DNA of 64,000 nt from Acanthopleura granulata. Lineage: Eukaryota; Mollusca; Polyplacophora; Chitonida; Chitonidae. The notes below the pieces were generated by a model. That model searched no databases. It was not told the origin of the DNA and was given only the letters and a program-made list of their open reading frames with translations. The stretch spans positions 13,641,672 through 13,705,671 of the forward strand of contig JABBOT010000004.1 of the NCBI GenBank assembly GCA_016165875.1. Reading direction: 5' to 3'. The first letter of the stretch is position 1; the number at the start of each line of letters is the position of its first letter. Position numbers and translations under genes: made by a program. Of this stretch, positions 52,301 to 63,531 are shown one piece after another.

Positions 52301-55300
52301 GAGCTGGTGTGGAAGCCACTAAAACCAGAGAATGTGAATGGGGTGTTGAAGAGCTACCGTATTGTATATGGGATACTCGGGGCAAAGGAGGTGCAGGTGA
52401 ACACCATACAGGACCCAAATCAAACAGTGAGTTTCTGCCAGTAATCACTTGGTATAACTTTATAAGTTAATGTTATAACCAGTATAACTTTATACATTAT
52501 TTATGTACTAGCTAGTAAATTAAAGTGGTAATTTATTCTTTCACCAGATTATTGAATACTAGATTTAGATGTGCATGTACATTCCAGCGAAAATTCACAT
52601 TTGTGATGCTGACAGGTAACAAGTCTTCCAAAGTGTTCGCATTTTATTTTAACGTATCTTTCAAGATTTGTGATGTGAGATAATTTTTCAAAGTGAGTGA
52701 TGTGATGGTTTGTTTCAGTCGGCTGTGATCACTGACCTGAAGCCTTACACCGATTATCAGATACAGCTGTCTGCACAGAATGATATGGGTGAAAGTCCAT
52801 GTTCCAGAGCTATTCTCAAAACAGCAGAAGGAAGTAAGTTGGTTTTTATCGCTGAGTATTGAAGAGTATACACATCCTGTAAAAAAGGAGTCATGCAAAT
52901 TAAGGTGACTGCATCTCAGACACATTCTGTTATGCACATATAATTTGCAGACTACTATTAATACAACAGGGTTATTGAAAGCGATATGAAATATTATGAA
53001 TTGGTTGAAAATCGCTAGGATCATCCATCCCATACATTTTGGCCACAAAGTTTATGTTTTACTGGATATTGTTGATATTATCTGTACATAAATGCACAGT
53101 GAACCCATTAATTCACTCATTGTGAGGCACACATTTGTGTCAGATGTGATTTGTTGGTTGAAGAAATAGTAGCCTTCACATTTGTCTGAAGGTATGCCAC
53201 CTCAGAGCTGATGCATACTGACTGGAAACAGCTTCAAACTTTGCACTGTCTACATCTACAGTTCCAGGCAAACCTCGAATCACTCATGTATCAGAGAGAA
53301 CTCCTAACTCTTTCCTTGTACACTGGGAACCTCCTGATCTTATCAACGGTAATTTACGAGGCTATGAGCTTCGCTGGATTCAGAATGGCACCTCTCTTAC
53401 TCGTTTGCTAACTGGCGCCCTGACGAATCCCATGTTGGCTAGGATTGATGACCTGGGTTAGTACCTCTTTGATACTTTGATATCATTTGAAGTTAATTCT
53501 TCCGAAATAAAAACATGAAAAACAGTTCTAGTGTGCAGTCATATACTGAGAATGAAAGATTTGTTGTTGTTTTGTTTGTTGGCTGTTATTTTTTAACCCT
53601 AGGAAATTTGTCATTACTGTGTAATTATGATTTTTATATTGAAACTCTTTACATCTGTTTTGATATATCCAATAAAAGATAGAGTTTGGTGTACATGTGT
53701 AACAGTCCATTTGTTATTACTGTTATTATTTATTTATTTTCTTCCTTTAGCACCCTACACACAGTATCAGATTAAAGTAGCCGCCTCCACAGTGGCAGGC
53801 AGAGGGGAGTATTCAGATATGTATCCAGCTCTAACCGATGTAGATGGTAAGTAGTCATCTTACAACAGCATGTATTCATACATAAGACCATAAAGTTAGC
53901 AAGGTTTAAGGCACTGACTTCCATTTCCAGGATGGTTTGTGCAATAACAAGACATTCAATATAGTTTCATATTTTGGTGTATTTCTATGTGTGAAGGTGT
54001 GAATATTATATCATTGTCCTAATTCGTTGTCAGATTATTTAGCACAAAGACTACTCAAGGCAAAACACTACTCCTCAGCAACTTGCCTGAACTTGAGTCG
54101 TTGATGTGTTTGGAAAAATGTTTGGAAAGGGGGTGGTATTTCAATAACAATTTAAAATCTGTTCGTTTGATTCCTGATCTTGCAGATTGTTCATTGATAA
54201 TTCCTGTCTTTGTCAAAGTATTTTACTTAGTTATAAAGGTATCTTAATTAGAAATATAGTTGGCATCATTAAAATTGCTTGGGTAGGGCTTGTAGTGTAC
54301 TTAGTACAAAAAGAGACACCCAAATAAACTGTTGCGGTTTTTCTTTTGAGATAATAAGTAAATAAGGTTTTCATTAATTTGTAGCTTATATCATGGCTCA
54401 GAGATGAATTTCTACAAAAATTTCCTTATTTACTCATTATCTGACTAAAAAAAGCACAAGAGTTTATTTGGGTGTCTCTTTTATACAAAGTACACTACAC
54501 ACTCTACACCTGCATTTTTAATGGCACTAACTCTATGCAGTGAGATATGTTTTTTTGCTGGCCTGCCAATGAGTTGCTAAAAGATGTCTGCTTTTCTTTT
54601 CAGAGCCAAGTGCCCCTCGAATATCCAATGTCACAGTTCTCTCCCCTACAAATGTATTCATCCAGTGGGAACGCCCTCAAATTGTCTACAAGCAGATTGA
54701 TAAATATCTGATTGAGTATAAGGCAGAAGGAGATAAAGGATATAATCCAAGACACACCTCAGATGGATATGTCACTGAGGTAAGACAGTGTTTATATGCT
54801 GACTTGTTTTAAACATAAATCTGGTCATTAATCGAATTTTAATTAGTGTGCACAATGTAATGAAACAGTTGTACTCACTCACCAACAAACCACCATTTAG
54901 GTTCCAGTTTCTACAAGGGTGTGCAAGTGCAATTAACATGAACTTCTTATATTAAGAAAGCTAGTGGCGAAAGATTTTTTTTAAATTGGTGTTCTCACAT
55001 TGTTACACATTTTACCTACATGACTTCATTATAATATGCTAAATATGGATGTTTTATTATGTTTTATCTTTGATGGCTGCAAACTGCTATATTTTTGCAG
55101 CATATATTGGAAGACCTGCAAACAAACCGAAAATACGAGGTGACCGTGTCTGGTATAACAAATAGCATTTTCTCCAAGACGCCCTACCTTGGTAAAGCTT
55201 CTGAACCTGTTTATGTCAAACTCACAGGTAAGTTCTTTATGTCCAGTATGTTATAGATTACTGCCTCAGGCTAATAGATTGGTAAAGTCTGGCTGGCTGG

Positions 55301-58300
55301 CTGGTCAGTTGGCTGGTTGGTCTCAACAGTTCAGGTTATAGTTTCTCGTCAAAGGTTTGGAAAGTCTACTCCATCACTACTTATGTAAAGGCAGTGCTAG
55401 CCAGCACAGTGGATAGGCAACAGAATTCATGGTGTTTGGCATGAAGTGATTTTAGCTAACAGTAGATGAGGAAATCATACCTAGCTTTGAAGCTTGGATC
55501 CATTCAAATGTTCCTAAGAGAAAGACAAGCGTCTTGCCAGGTTTGATTGTGTGCTACTAAAATGTTAAATTTAATGATCAAATTTATTGAAGTGTGCATT
55601 AAATGAATTGCCCATGTTAAAGTTGTGTTTTATTGCATGAGATTGTTGAAAAGTTGAAAAAGATATAAAAATTAATATTAAAATTAAAAATTAAAAATGT
55701 TTGATTTGTAAAAAATTAAAATCTTAACATACACAGCAAAGTCTACAGTTTCTGATTTGCTAATTCAATTCAGCCACTTTTATTTGAATCACTGCTTTCT
55801 TGTATATTAGAGTGGAGGTGGAGAGGGGACTAATCATTTATTCTTTTCATTCTCCTATTCTCTGGGTTTCTCTTTACTTTTGTGAAGCATACAAATTCTT
55901 GTTAATTGCAGACCCGAACATGGTATCAAGCAAGAAGGACACCAATACTACCGCAGGCATTGTAGCAGGCCTTGTGATGACTGGTGTGGTGTTAATAGTA
56001 GTTGTAGTGGCTTTGATAGGGAAAAGGTGAGTCTTGCTTCCCAATTGTGTGATCCTTTTTCCATCAGGTATTTTATGGCCATGTTTATCACCACAAATTG
56101 CTCAGATAAACAAATGCATTTGTGTACATCAAGGTACTTGAAGATTTAGCTGTGTGTGAAAACACTGCAAAGCATTGTTTTGCTATTTGCTATATGCTGC
56201 CAACCAAATATTTCAGCTTGTGCTTTTGCTTGCTTAATTTGGAATCTTGTAGAATGATTGGTAGTATCTAAGATCATCATAAACATGTGTATCACACACA
56301 TCTCATCTGATTTAGAATTTGTAAAGAATTAAATGTCTTCGATATGAATAAAGTTCTAGATATTTAATATGAATGTTTTGAGATAAGACTTCATGAAAAT
56401 AGAGTGATGTCCCTGTGTAGTGTGACATATGGTATTAAAGTCAGTTTGCCAATCTTAACCTGGAACGCTATCACATATACCTTCTGAATTAATATATTGG
56501 ATGGGTTTGGGTGTCAAATATATCAAAAATAATGATATTCTGTTGGGAGTTTTATCTCAGCACCTATACTGTCCTGTTAAAAGATAAACATATAATGTGC
56601 CATAATGTAGTGAGGCTGGAATGCCACTCTGGAATGTTGTTGTAATGAATTAACTCCTAGACCCTGCATTGTGATGCAGATTTTCTAGTGTGAACTGATC
56701 AGAAGATCTATCCTTGATTATGTAATTTTCTTAAATTAAATATTTTAACATCGTTATAGTTTTCTTTGGTAATGTAATGTATCTAGACTCTTACTGCTGT
56801 TGATACTTACGTACATGTACATGTGCCATTAGCCTGGTGTCTGTTCTGCATCTCAGGTGGTTGCCTTAAACAGCATATAATCAGAAACATTCCATATATT
56901 CCATTCTAATCTTCTCCAACATACCCACACAATGATCTCCCAGTTAATACAGCTGCTTTGCTTAACTGCTCAATCTGCTTGCTAATAACACTTATGTCTT
57001 GACTACATGTTGATAAGGGCAGTAAATGTTATTTCTAGTTCTGTCCAAAAAAGGGGATATGAAAGCACCCTCATTCACCTAGATTTTTTGATAATAATAC
57101 ACTACCGTTAGTGTCAGGAATAAGAAAAAAAAAACAAACTGGATTGTTTGTTTAGCCTTTACTTACTTATTTGAGTGTTGTTTTATGAATATTTAGCTGA
57201 TACTAGGAAAGTCAGCATTAGTGTTGGAGGAAACCAAGCAGAGCCTGAGGGAAACTCATGACCATCTGCCAGTTGCAGACCTTTCCATGCATGGAGAGGA
57301 AGCCATCCTAAGCTGGCTTGAGCTTTATGAGAGGCTCATGGGTCAGGGCACCTCACTAGCATACTAGCCCTTAGGCCACGGAGGCCCCTGTTTAGTTTCA
57401 TGTTAGCGCATTTAGTAAACTTTGTAAAATGTATGGCTGGTGACTTGTCTCAAAATGCAAATCAGTGTGCATAAACAGATTCAAAATCTAAACCTATGTG
57501 ACTGAACTGTGTGTCCAACAAGGATTTTTGTCTTTGAAAATTTGCATGTAATATCTCTTATGGATTATGGTACTTGTACAAGTTGACATGGAAAATTTTT
57601 TTTTTAATATCTGTCATGGATTATGGTACTTGTACAAGTTGACATGGCAATTAAAATTTGTGAAAGGGTACTTAGAATTCTGTAAAAATACATGAAAATA
57701 CAATAACTTCTGGTGTGTACAGTCAAAACCCAGCCCAAAGCTGCTGTCTCGATAGTCTGTTATATTTGAAGTCTCTGAGCATGATAGGACTTGATTTGCT
57801 GAATATCATGTTCTCAGTTCAGTACATTCACCTGATATACTGTATGTGACAAATCTCAGTATATAAACTAATAATGTCATCCTGGGATCAAAACTATAAG
57901 TTTGAATGTTTAACTTGGTTAAGGGCAGGGTATTGAAGCAAAGTTAGGTTGTAATAATTTTAGGTTTAACAAAATAGCTCCCTAGAGCATGTAACCATAT
58001 ACCTTGATTTCCTTGTCTGTTGACTTAGAGTGAAATCTAAACAGTTGTTTTACTTTAGTCTTGAGGTTTAATATGAGGTTTTAAGAATCAAGAGTACTGG
58101 TCAGCATGGAAAGTTCGTATAACTAGCAGGTGCAGCTTGATAGAGACTTTTCCCCTGATCACGACACCCCTATTCTACCCGATTTGCTGCCAAAACACTC
58201 GGCATTCCCACCTGAGATCTGCCAGACTATGTGAACACCTGAACATTCATATTACATTCTAGGACTCTTATATGCAGGAGGTTCTACCGTGCGGCCTACT

Positions 58301-61300
58301 ATCATCCAGGAGAGGCAAATGCCAAACAAACCACACCCTCTACAATTGTCACTGTGGATGAAACTTACGGTGAGTTAATATCATGACAATTCCACTCCAC
58401 AGTTTCAGAAAGAAAAATTAGGTAGCTTGTTTTTGTTAAAGCTTTGGTTATTTATACATTGTACTGTTTTGTCATCTGAACAAAATTTTTCAATGAAGAC
58501 GAATGGGATTCCATGTGCCTTTTTTCGGTTTAATTGATTATTTTGCAATAGAACAAAAGTTTTACAGATGGAGGAAAGATGTATGCCAAGGATAAACCAT
58601 TGACTTTAGCAAGATAGTGTTGAAGTTTCCTATATTTGGCATTCAGACTTATACAACATGTTCTGAAAACAAGTATTTTTCGACATCAGTGTCCACAGAT
58701 AAAACATCATTCTACAATCTGTTATCATTAGGTTGCTGTCTTAAATATTTCTTGTAATTTATTGTTTCGTAGCTTATCCCTTATGATGACTGGAAGAATG
58801 CATTCTAGTCTGCTAACTGGTCCACTCACAACTCTTTAAGGTTCTAAGTCACGGCTTCAAAATAATGTATCAAAATACTTTGTCTGAAACAGTTGTGATT
58901 CTTATTGCAGAGGAAGCAGATTATCCTGATATAAAGGTGGAGTGTTTTGCTGAGCATGTGGAGAAAATGCACGCAGACAGTGGAATAGGTTATGCTCAGG
59001 AATTCGAGGTAATGCTTATTTGTTACTTTGTAGTAGCTAATTTTAGTTTATTCATTCTCATTTTACTGATTAACATAGTGGTAAAAGTACGCCCAAGTAG
59101 GGATAGAAGCAAGAACACAACTTAATGAATCTTCTTCAGTCCATGATGTGGAAATGGTCATTTCAGTGGTCATCATTTTCTGACCCAAATATAGAATTGT
59201 AGATCATTCCTGTGATCTCACGATACTTAAAAAAGAAAGGTGTGTCTTGAGACCTTGCATTTCTTTGAATGAAACCACTAATGGATTTTGGAGTTACATG
59301 CAGTACGTAATTTTTAGTGCTGAACTGTGAAACTGCTGACACTGTACGGTTACATGCTCATGTATTTCGTCCTAATTTCCAGGATATAAACAAGCACACT
59401 AGGGTAGATTTAAAGTCAGAGAACTCTGCCCTGTCAGAGAACAAGCTTAAAAACAGATATATCAACATAGCAGCATGTAAGTATCACTGAAGGCTTTCCT
59501 TGTTGCCTTCTTACAGATGATTTGTTATTGCAGCTGAGTAATTTCTGTTGTGGCCAGTCCATTGTCTTTCACCCTTAAAACTGAAAGCTTAAAATTAGCA
59601 TTCTTAAGAGGTTGTTTTCACATCGGTGTAGAAATTAAATACGTATACTCATCAGATACTTCAGTTTAAACCTTCAAAGCAGAATGTTTCCGTAAAACTA
59701 AATAAGTTGGTGAAGAAGTGATACTTTAGTTGCTACCATAACCATTTCCTGAGGGCTTATTTTTTTGATAAATCATCCTGAAGGAGCCATCGTTACATGT
59801 TCCATTTTTTTTAGGGGTAGACAGGATTACATTGGCTAAAAAAAGTTATCAGATGTTGAATAATGATTTGAATTTGTCTCCCTACAGTTGACCACACTCG
59901 AGTTATCTTGAAGCCCATTCCAGGGAGGGCCAAACATTCTGACTACATAAATGCTAACTATGTAGATGTAAGTGACTTGCTAACATAACGTTCGGTTTAT
60001 TGTGTTTATTCCAGTGGACATCACTTACTGTTAATGATATCTGTGCAATGTCAGTCCGCAAGATAATGGATAAAAGCAGTCTGTAACTTAGTCTTTACTT
60101 CACAATGTGTAGAGACTCATAGTTATGGGTTATCCATTATTGGAAATTAAAAATAATTTACTTTTAAATGTATGCGTGCATTTACCTGAATAAGTAAACT
60201 ATGATGTCAAAATGTCTATATATGCATTTATGTGATTTATAAATTTTAATATAAAGCCAAACATTTTAGCATATGACCTTCATGAGAAAAAATTACACCT
60301 TTTTTGTGTATCCCCAGGGCTATGAGAAGCCTAAGGCATACATAGCAGCACAGGGTCCTCTGCAGCAGACATTTGCTGACTTCTGGCGGATGGTGTGGGA
60401 ACAGCATTCCTTGGTGATCATCATGATTACTAACCTCATGGAGAGGGGAAGGGTGAGCAATTCATCTTCAGGCATCAGGCTACAGTTGTTTTATTGTATT
60501 TGTTTGATTAAATAAAATGAAACCTGTATTGAAATGATGTTTAGTATACTTAACCACATATTCATGTATTGATAGAAGGCCACTTGGAAAAGCAAATTGT
60601 ACAATTTGACAGGGTTACCCTCTTTGCATGTTTAAAACATGAAGAAAGTCAATAATACATCCGTTCAAAGACCAGCATCACTATTTTGTACTTAATTATT
60701 TGTAACATCCTCAAAATGAAAAATTCTGTCGCTTGTTATATTGCATTGTCATTTATAATGCAGTTAGTTTTAGAATTGAACTTTGTGCTTTGAAATGTAC
60801 AATCTATGTCAAATAAAACTTAGAACAAAATTCATCAAGAAATGACAAACCATGTTCTTGGTATTCTTGTTTGTATAAATGGTGTGCTTTCTTTGGTATG
60901 GTATTGAGTGTGTTGTTTGGGATTTATGTTACAGAGAAAATGTGACCAATATTGGCCCACAGAAGGGGTGGAGATGTACGGTACCATGTCTGTCAAACTG
61001 CTCAATGCTTACTCCAGGGCACACTACACAGTCCGCATTTTCTCACTGCGGAACCTGAGGATTAAAAAGGTTTGTATAGCTGTGAGTCATGATCAGTTCA
61101 TGTTAACACTGTGCTGAAATTTAGTTTGTTTTTTGTTTTCTTTCAATAAACTCTTGGAACAAACAAGCATGTGAAACGATTATTAGTTGATTTCTGATGA
61201 TTGCATGTACATAACATTCAGTTTGTCTGTGGTGTGTTTTCTTGTAGAAACATTCGGCTGAGCGTGTGGTGTATCAGTATCATTACACTGAATGGCCTGA

Positions 61301-63531
61301 CCATGGTGTCCCAGACTTTACCCTTCCTGTGCTGAAGTTTGTCCGCAAGTCCGCCCAATCCAACCCTGAACATTCCGGGCCAATGGTCATCCACTGCAGG
61401 TAGGCTTTTTGACTCTCAACACAGAATGTTTATGTGAGTTACAATACTTGACCAATGCATGTACTTCAACAAGAATGGAAAAAAAAATAGTTTTCTGTCA
61501 TTGTCACATTCACTAAAATATTACCTTCATCTATAGCACTGTTTACCATATTGGTATGTTACACTGAGTCCCACTTGAATTAAGTAAATTTTATGTAGTG
61601 CATAAAGAATAGAGTTAGAAGAGCATTGTGTTAGATGACTTGTAATCCACTTTGGTGTGTTGCAGTGCTGGAGTTGGTAGGACTGGTACTTACATACTGA
61701 TAGATGCCATGATGGCTAAAATCAAAGACAAGGGCACTGTCAATGTTCCAAACTTCCTTCTCCATATCCGTCAACAGAGGAACTACTTAGTTCAAACAGA
61801 GGTACGTTAGAGCCTTACCATTGGCTTTTAACACATGAACAGTGCACAGATATTGCCTTTCGCTGACTACTCAGGTTATTCATAAACAGCTACATGTATG
61901 CATGCTTAAGATGATCAGACCTACCACATACCTTCAGTACACATTGTTTCAATCCTGCTTTTGTTCATGGAATTTGTGGGTTCCCCTGCACTCACTGATC
62001 ATGTGGCTTTCTTGACAATAAGTGATCAGTGTTGCTTGTGCAGAACCTCCACAAACACAAGTACGGTGTGCCTACCTGTCGCTGATGGGAAAGTTCTGCA
62101 ATACATGTAACTTGCTACAGGTCAGTCACCCCTGTGTTTTCTCCACCTTTAAAACTGACTGCCATTGTATACGTGCAAAATTCTTGAGCACTGGGTTAAA
62201 CAATGATCGGAGGACTAGCAAGACACACACACATTTAGCTTGTGCTGCTGTTTAAGCCACTCAGAAGATGCACTACTGCCTTGAAGACGGCAGTCTGAAG
62301 TACATGTCCATAGTGATTTGCTGGCATTCACACCTGATCATGACAAACATGTACATCACTCTTGTCCACCAGAGGTCATTGAAAAAACTGAACTTTGACA
62401 GTTGGATGTGTTTTAGTGGTCAGGGTTATGTCTGATTTTGATTCTGTTGTCTCTGTGCTATTTGGGGTGACCATGAATTTGATACACTTTTGCGATTCAT
62501 TTTATACTCTCTCCTAATATTCCTGTAAACTCTGCTTTAATGTACTCCAGAAACATCAGACAATAATCCCTCTTGACTAATGGCCTGCTTTTCTAATGCT
62601 GTTGCAATATCACACCAGTTGCATTTACCACGGCGATGTATATCTTCACTGTGTGTTGCCATGAATATTACATCAGGTGCAAGTTACTCCTGCTTTGTAA
62701 AACAGGTCCGTCAAACTTAAGAATAATAAGTTACATGTAGTGTATGTGAGAAATGTTGCTTTGCTTTAAGAAATTGTTTGTGCCTGTTACGTCGCCGATT
62801 ATGTCCCCTTCTATACTTGTTCTTCTGTATGACTATCTTGAGCTACACCTACCAACATGTAACTGATGTTTGTTGCAGGACCAGTATACATTCATTCATG
62901 ATGTCTTGTTGGAGTACATAAATAATGGAGGAGATACTGAAATTGTAACCCAGAATCTCTCACACTTTGTGGAAAACCTGGATAAGAAGAATGACAAGGG
63001 GGAAGTAATTCTGGACAAGCAGTATAAAGTAAGTAAGGTTTAGTGATTCGATGAGTGAAAAGTTATTGTTTTAAATGTTCATTTTTTCGTATGGCTCTGT
63101 TTTGAAATATGTTCAGTTTCGTTAAATGAATGTGTATTGTATATATACCGTCAATATCTTCAATGAGAATGAAGTTCCAAGCTGCTGTAGGAATAAATGA
63201 TGTAGAAATTGACAAGGTTTTTTTGTTTTTCTTCTTATCCCTATTCTTAACTGCAAATGAAGCAAACAACCATATAACCTATACCATTAAAACAGCCTGT
63301 CCAGATTCCTGCAGTTATAAATGTTAATACACTTCCATTTTCAATTACATACAATTACAGCTTGTCACAGCTTTCAAAGCAAAGGAATTTGACTACTCTG
63401 TTGCTCTGGAGCCATTCAATCATGATAAGAACCGAAACAAGGACTTCTTACCTGTCAACTTAAAGAGGGTTCCCCTACCCATCAAGACAGGTGTGGAGGG
63501 TTCTGACTACATCAATGCTTCTTACTTACAA
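40282..63531 (+). CDS. Ptp99A: Receptor-type protein tyrosine phosphatase, Ptp99A/PTPRG (R5) class; truncated at the window edge
   Basis: Twenty-one coding exons are visible, joining in frame to 989 residues. The order is signal peptide (1-26), one Ig domain, four FN3 domains, a membrane helix, a juxtamembrane region, catalytic domain 1 and the start of domain 2. Landmarks [24 protein letters not shown] (Cys about 836, Arg about 842) and QTEDQY show an intact active domain 1. Type V phosphatases of vertebrates (PTPRG, PTPRZ) share this catalytic region but carry a carbonic-anhydrase-like domain, absent here; Drosophila Ptp99A, an axon-guidance phosphatase, is the closer match in layout. The cell-surface enzyme would dephosphorylate tyrosines in signalling partners; ligand unknown. 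Exon details are in the entries below. The 5' UTR continues from the exon at 39.1-39.2 kb. The remainder of domain 2 lies beyond 64000. Assignment to R5 rests on remembered family sequences, not an alignment. Confidence 0.88.
43939..44380 (+). repeat. Tandem array: 13 copies of a 34-bp unit
   Basis: Units start every 34 bp from 43939 to 44347. Each begins GGTACATGTATACAGGTTTA and continues TGGAATGCTCAGCA or a close variant. Only a few bases vary (TCAG/TTAG/TTGG; one CAGG; one ACGG in the last unit), so the array is young or homogenised. It lies in the first coding intron of the phosphatase gene. Because 34 is not a multiple of 3 and the unit lacks stops in any plus-strand frame, all three frames stay open; these frames are not genes. 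Confidence 0.97.
44902..44963 (+). repeat. Fragment of a dispersed repeat
   Basis: Contains GGCTTAACGCCACATCGGCA followed by a CAGCCATATCGTGGCGAG-type stretch, preceded by an AATG run. I recall this type of sequence as a common dispersed repeat in gastropod and other molluscan DNA; that is memory, not a search. Confidence 0.45.
45356..45551. mobile_element. Foldback/MITE-like inverted repeat
   Basis: Arms of about 70 bp, beginning AACTTTAAGCCG at left and AACTGAAGCGG at right (minus strand), meet around AGTGGGGGCT/AGCCCCCAT. Matching internal blocks include GCAGGTTTTGGCTGAGACA and its imperfect partner CTGGTTTTGGACAAGACA. No coding capacity. Confidence 0.65.
47145..47740. mobile_element. Large foldback element with about 185-bp arms
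   Basis: The left arm at about 47145-47328 is the imperfect reverse complement of the right arm at about 47556-47740. Long shared blocks include CTAACAGAGGTCCATTTGAA (left) against CTAACAGAGGTTCATTTGAA (right, minus strand), CAGGGGTGTTTT, and AATCAGCAATG. The roughly 230-bp centre is unrelated and non-coding. It lies in the first coding intron of the phosphatase gene. Confidence 0.7.
48829..49146 (+). CDS. Ptp99A: Phosphatase exon 3: Ig-like domain
   Basis: A single phase 1-1 exon carries one Ig fold: [14 protein letters not shown] and DSGNYMC give the Cys-Trp-Cys core. The acceptor is TTCACCAG, the donor G/GTAAGC. Confidence 0.85.
50991..51248 (-). mobile_element. tRNA-headed SINE, antisense copy 1
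   Basis: Read on the minus strand, it has an A-box-like start (TGAGGGGGTTAGCACACC), a B-box-like GAGTTCAAGT and a conserved body including GGTTTCCTCCCACC-like sequence against AGGAAAC/CAGAGCCCA. It ends in an A/T-rich ATAAATAAATA tail. A second, more diverged copy with the same block order lies at 57160-57389. The family resembles SINEs with a conserved central domain reported widely in invertebrates; the exact name is uncertain. Confidence 0.65.
51328..55227 (+). CDS. Ptp99A: Phosphatase exons 4-11: four FN3 domains
   Basis: Each FN3 is split over two exons. FN3-1: 51328-51451 and 51693-51874. FN3-2: 52245-52426 and 52719-52833. FN3-3: 53262-53456 and 53751-53846. FN3-4: 54604-54779 and 55101-55227. 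Every domain shows the Pro-rich start, the Trp of strand B and a Tyr-corner ([31 protein letters not shown]). All domain boundaries are phase 1, which allows domain gain or skipping without frameshift. The intron before 54604 holds a MITE-like hairpin (54291-54499), and the intron before 51328 holds a SINE. Confidence 0.85.
54291..54499. mobile_element. MITE-like palindromic element
   Basis: The ends read TGTAGTGTACTTAGTACAAA (left) and TGTAGTGTACTTTGTATAAA (right, minus strand). The match continues inward through AGAGACACCCAAATAAACT and AGTAAATAAGG, giving arms of about 80 bp. It can fold almost entirely into one hairpin. It sits in the intron preceding the FN3-4 exon. Confidence 0.75.
55291..55320. 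repeat. (GGCT)n microsatellite
   Basis: Short, interrupted GGCT/GGTT tetranucleotide run in the intron after the FN3-4 exons. Confidence 0.75.
55912..58369 (+). CDS. Ptp99A: Phosphatase exons 12-13: transmembrane helix and first cytoplasmic residues
   Basis: Exon 55912-56026 encodes a short stalk and the helix [20 protein letters not shown] followed by GKR. Exon 58263-58369 continues with basic [10 protein letters not shown] and a Thr/Ser-rich stretch. The 2.2-kb intron between them contains a reversed SINE copy and a 43-bp duplication. Extra alternative juxtamembrane exons there cannot be excluded. Confidence 0.8.
57160..57389 (-). mobile_element. tRNA-headed SINE, antisense copy 2
   Basis: On the minus strand it begins GGGGCCTCCGTGGCCTAAGG, has GAGCCTCTCAT and AGCTCAAGCC blocks, and runs through CTCTGCTTGGTTTCCTCC to an AATAAGTAAGTAAA tail. 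Blocks and order match copy 1 at 50991-51248, but with many more substitutions, so it is an older insertion. Confidence 0.65.
57549..57647 (+). repeat. Near-perfect 43-bp direct duplication
   Basis: Two copies, 57549-57591 and 57605-57647, share TAATATCT, then ATGGATTATGGTACTTGT and the rest of the unit, with two mismatches in 43 bases and a T-rich 13-base spacer. Confidence 0.9.
58911..61801 (+). CDS. Ptp99A: Phosphatase exons 14-20: juxtamembrane region and catalytic domain 1
   Basis: Exons are 58911-59008, 59383-59476, 59888-59967, 60318-60452, 60935-61069, 61248-61399 and 61666-61801. The motifs in order are a KNRY start, [11 protein letters not shown], the Arg-Lys-Cys-Asp-Gln-Tyr-Trp segment, the WPD loop, the P-loop [10 protein letters not shown] split by a phase-2 intron inside its Ser codon, and RNYLVQTE. 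All catalytic residues expected of an active classical PTP are present. Confidence 0.88.
62044..62120 (+). other. Ptp99A: Candidate cryptic or poison exon in the phosphatase gene
   Basis: Flanked by a TTGTGCAG acceptor and a CTACAG/GTCAGT donor. In the phase set by the exon ending at 61801 it reads [13 protein letters not shown] then TGA. Inclusion would truncate the protein right after catalytic domain 1. It is predicted from splice-like sites only. Confidence 0.25.
62879..63531 (+). CDS. Ptp99A: Phosphatase exons 21-22: end of domain 1 and start of domain 2
   Basis: Exon 62879-63028 continues [14 protein letters not shown] from domain 1 and the linker. Exon 63361-63531 opens domain 2, with an Asn-rich KNRNKD segment and [11 protein letters not shown]. 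Both end in phase 0 at GTAAGT donors. Whether the domain-2 active-site Cys survives cannot be seen; it is past the window. Confidence 0.85.
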
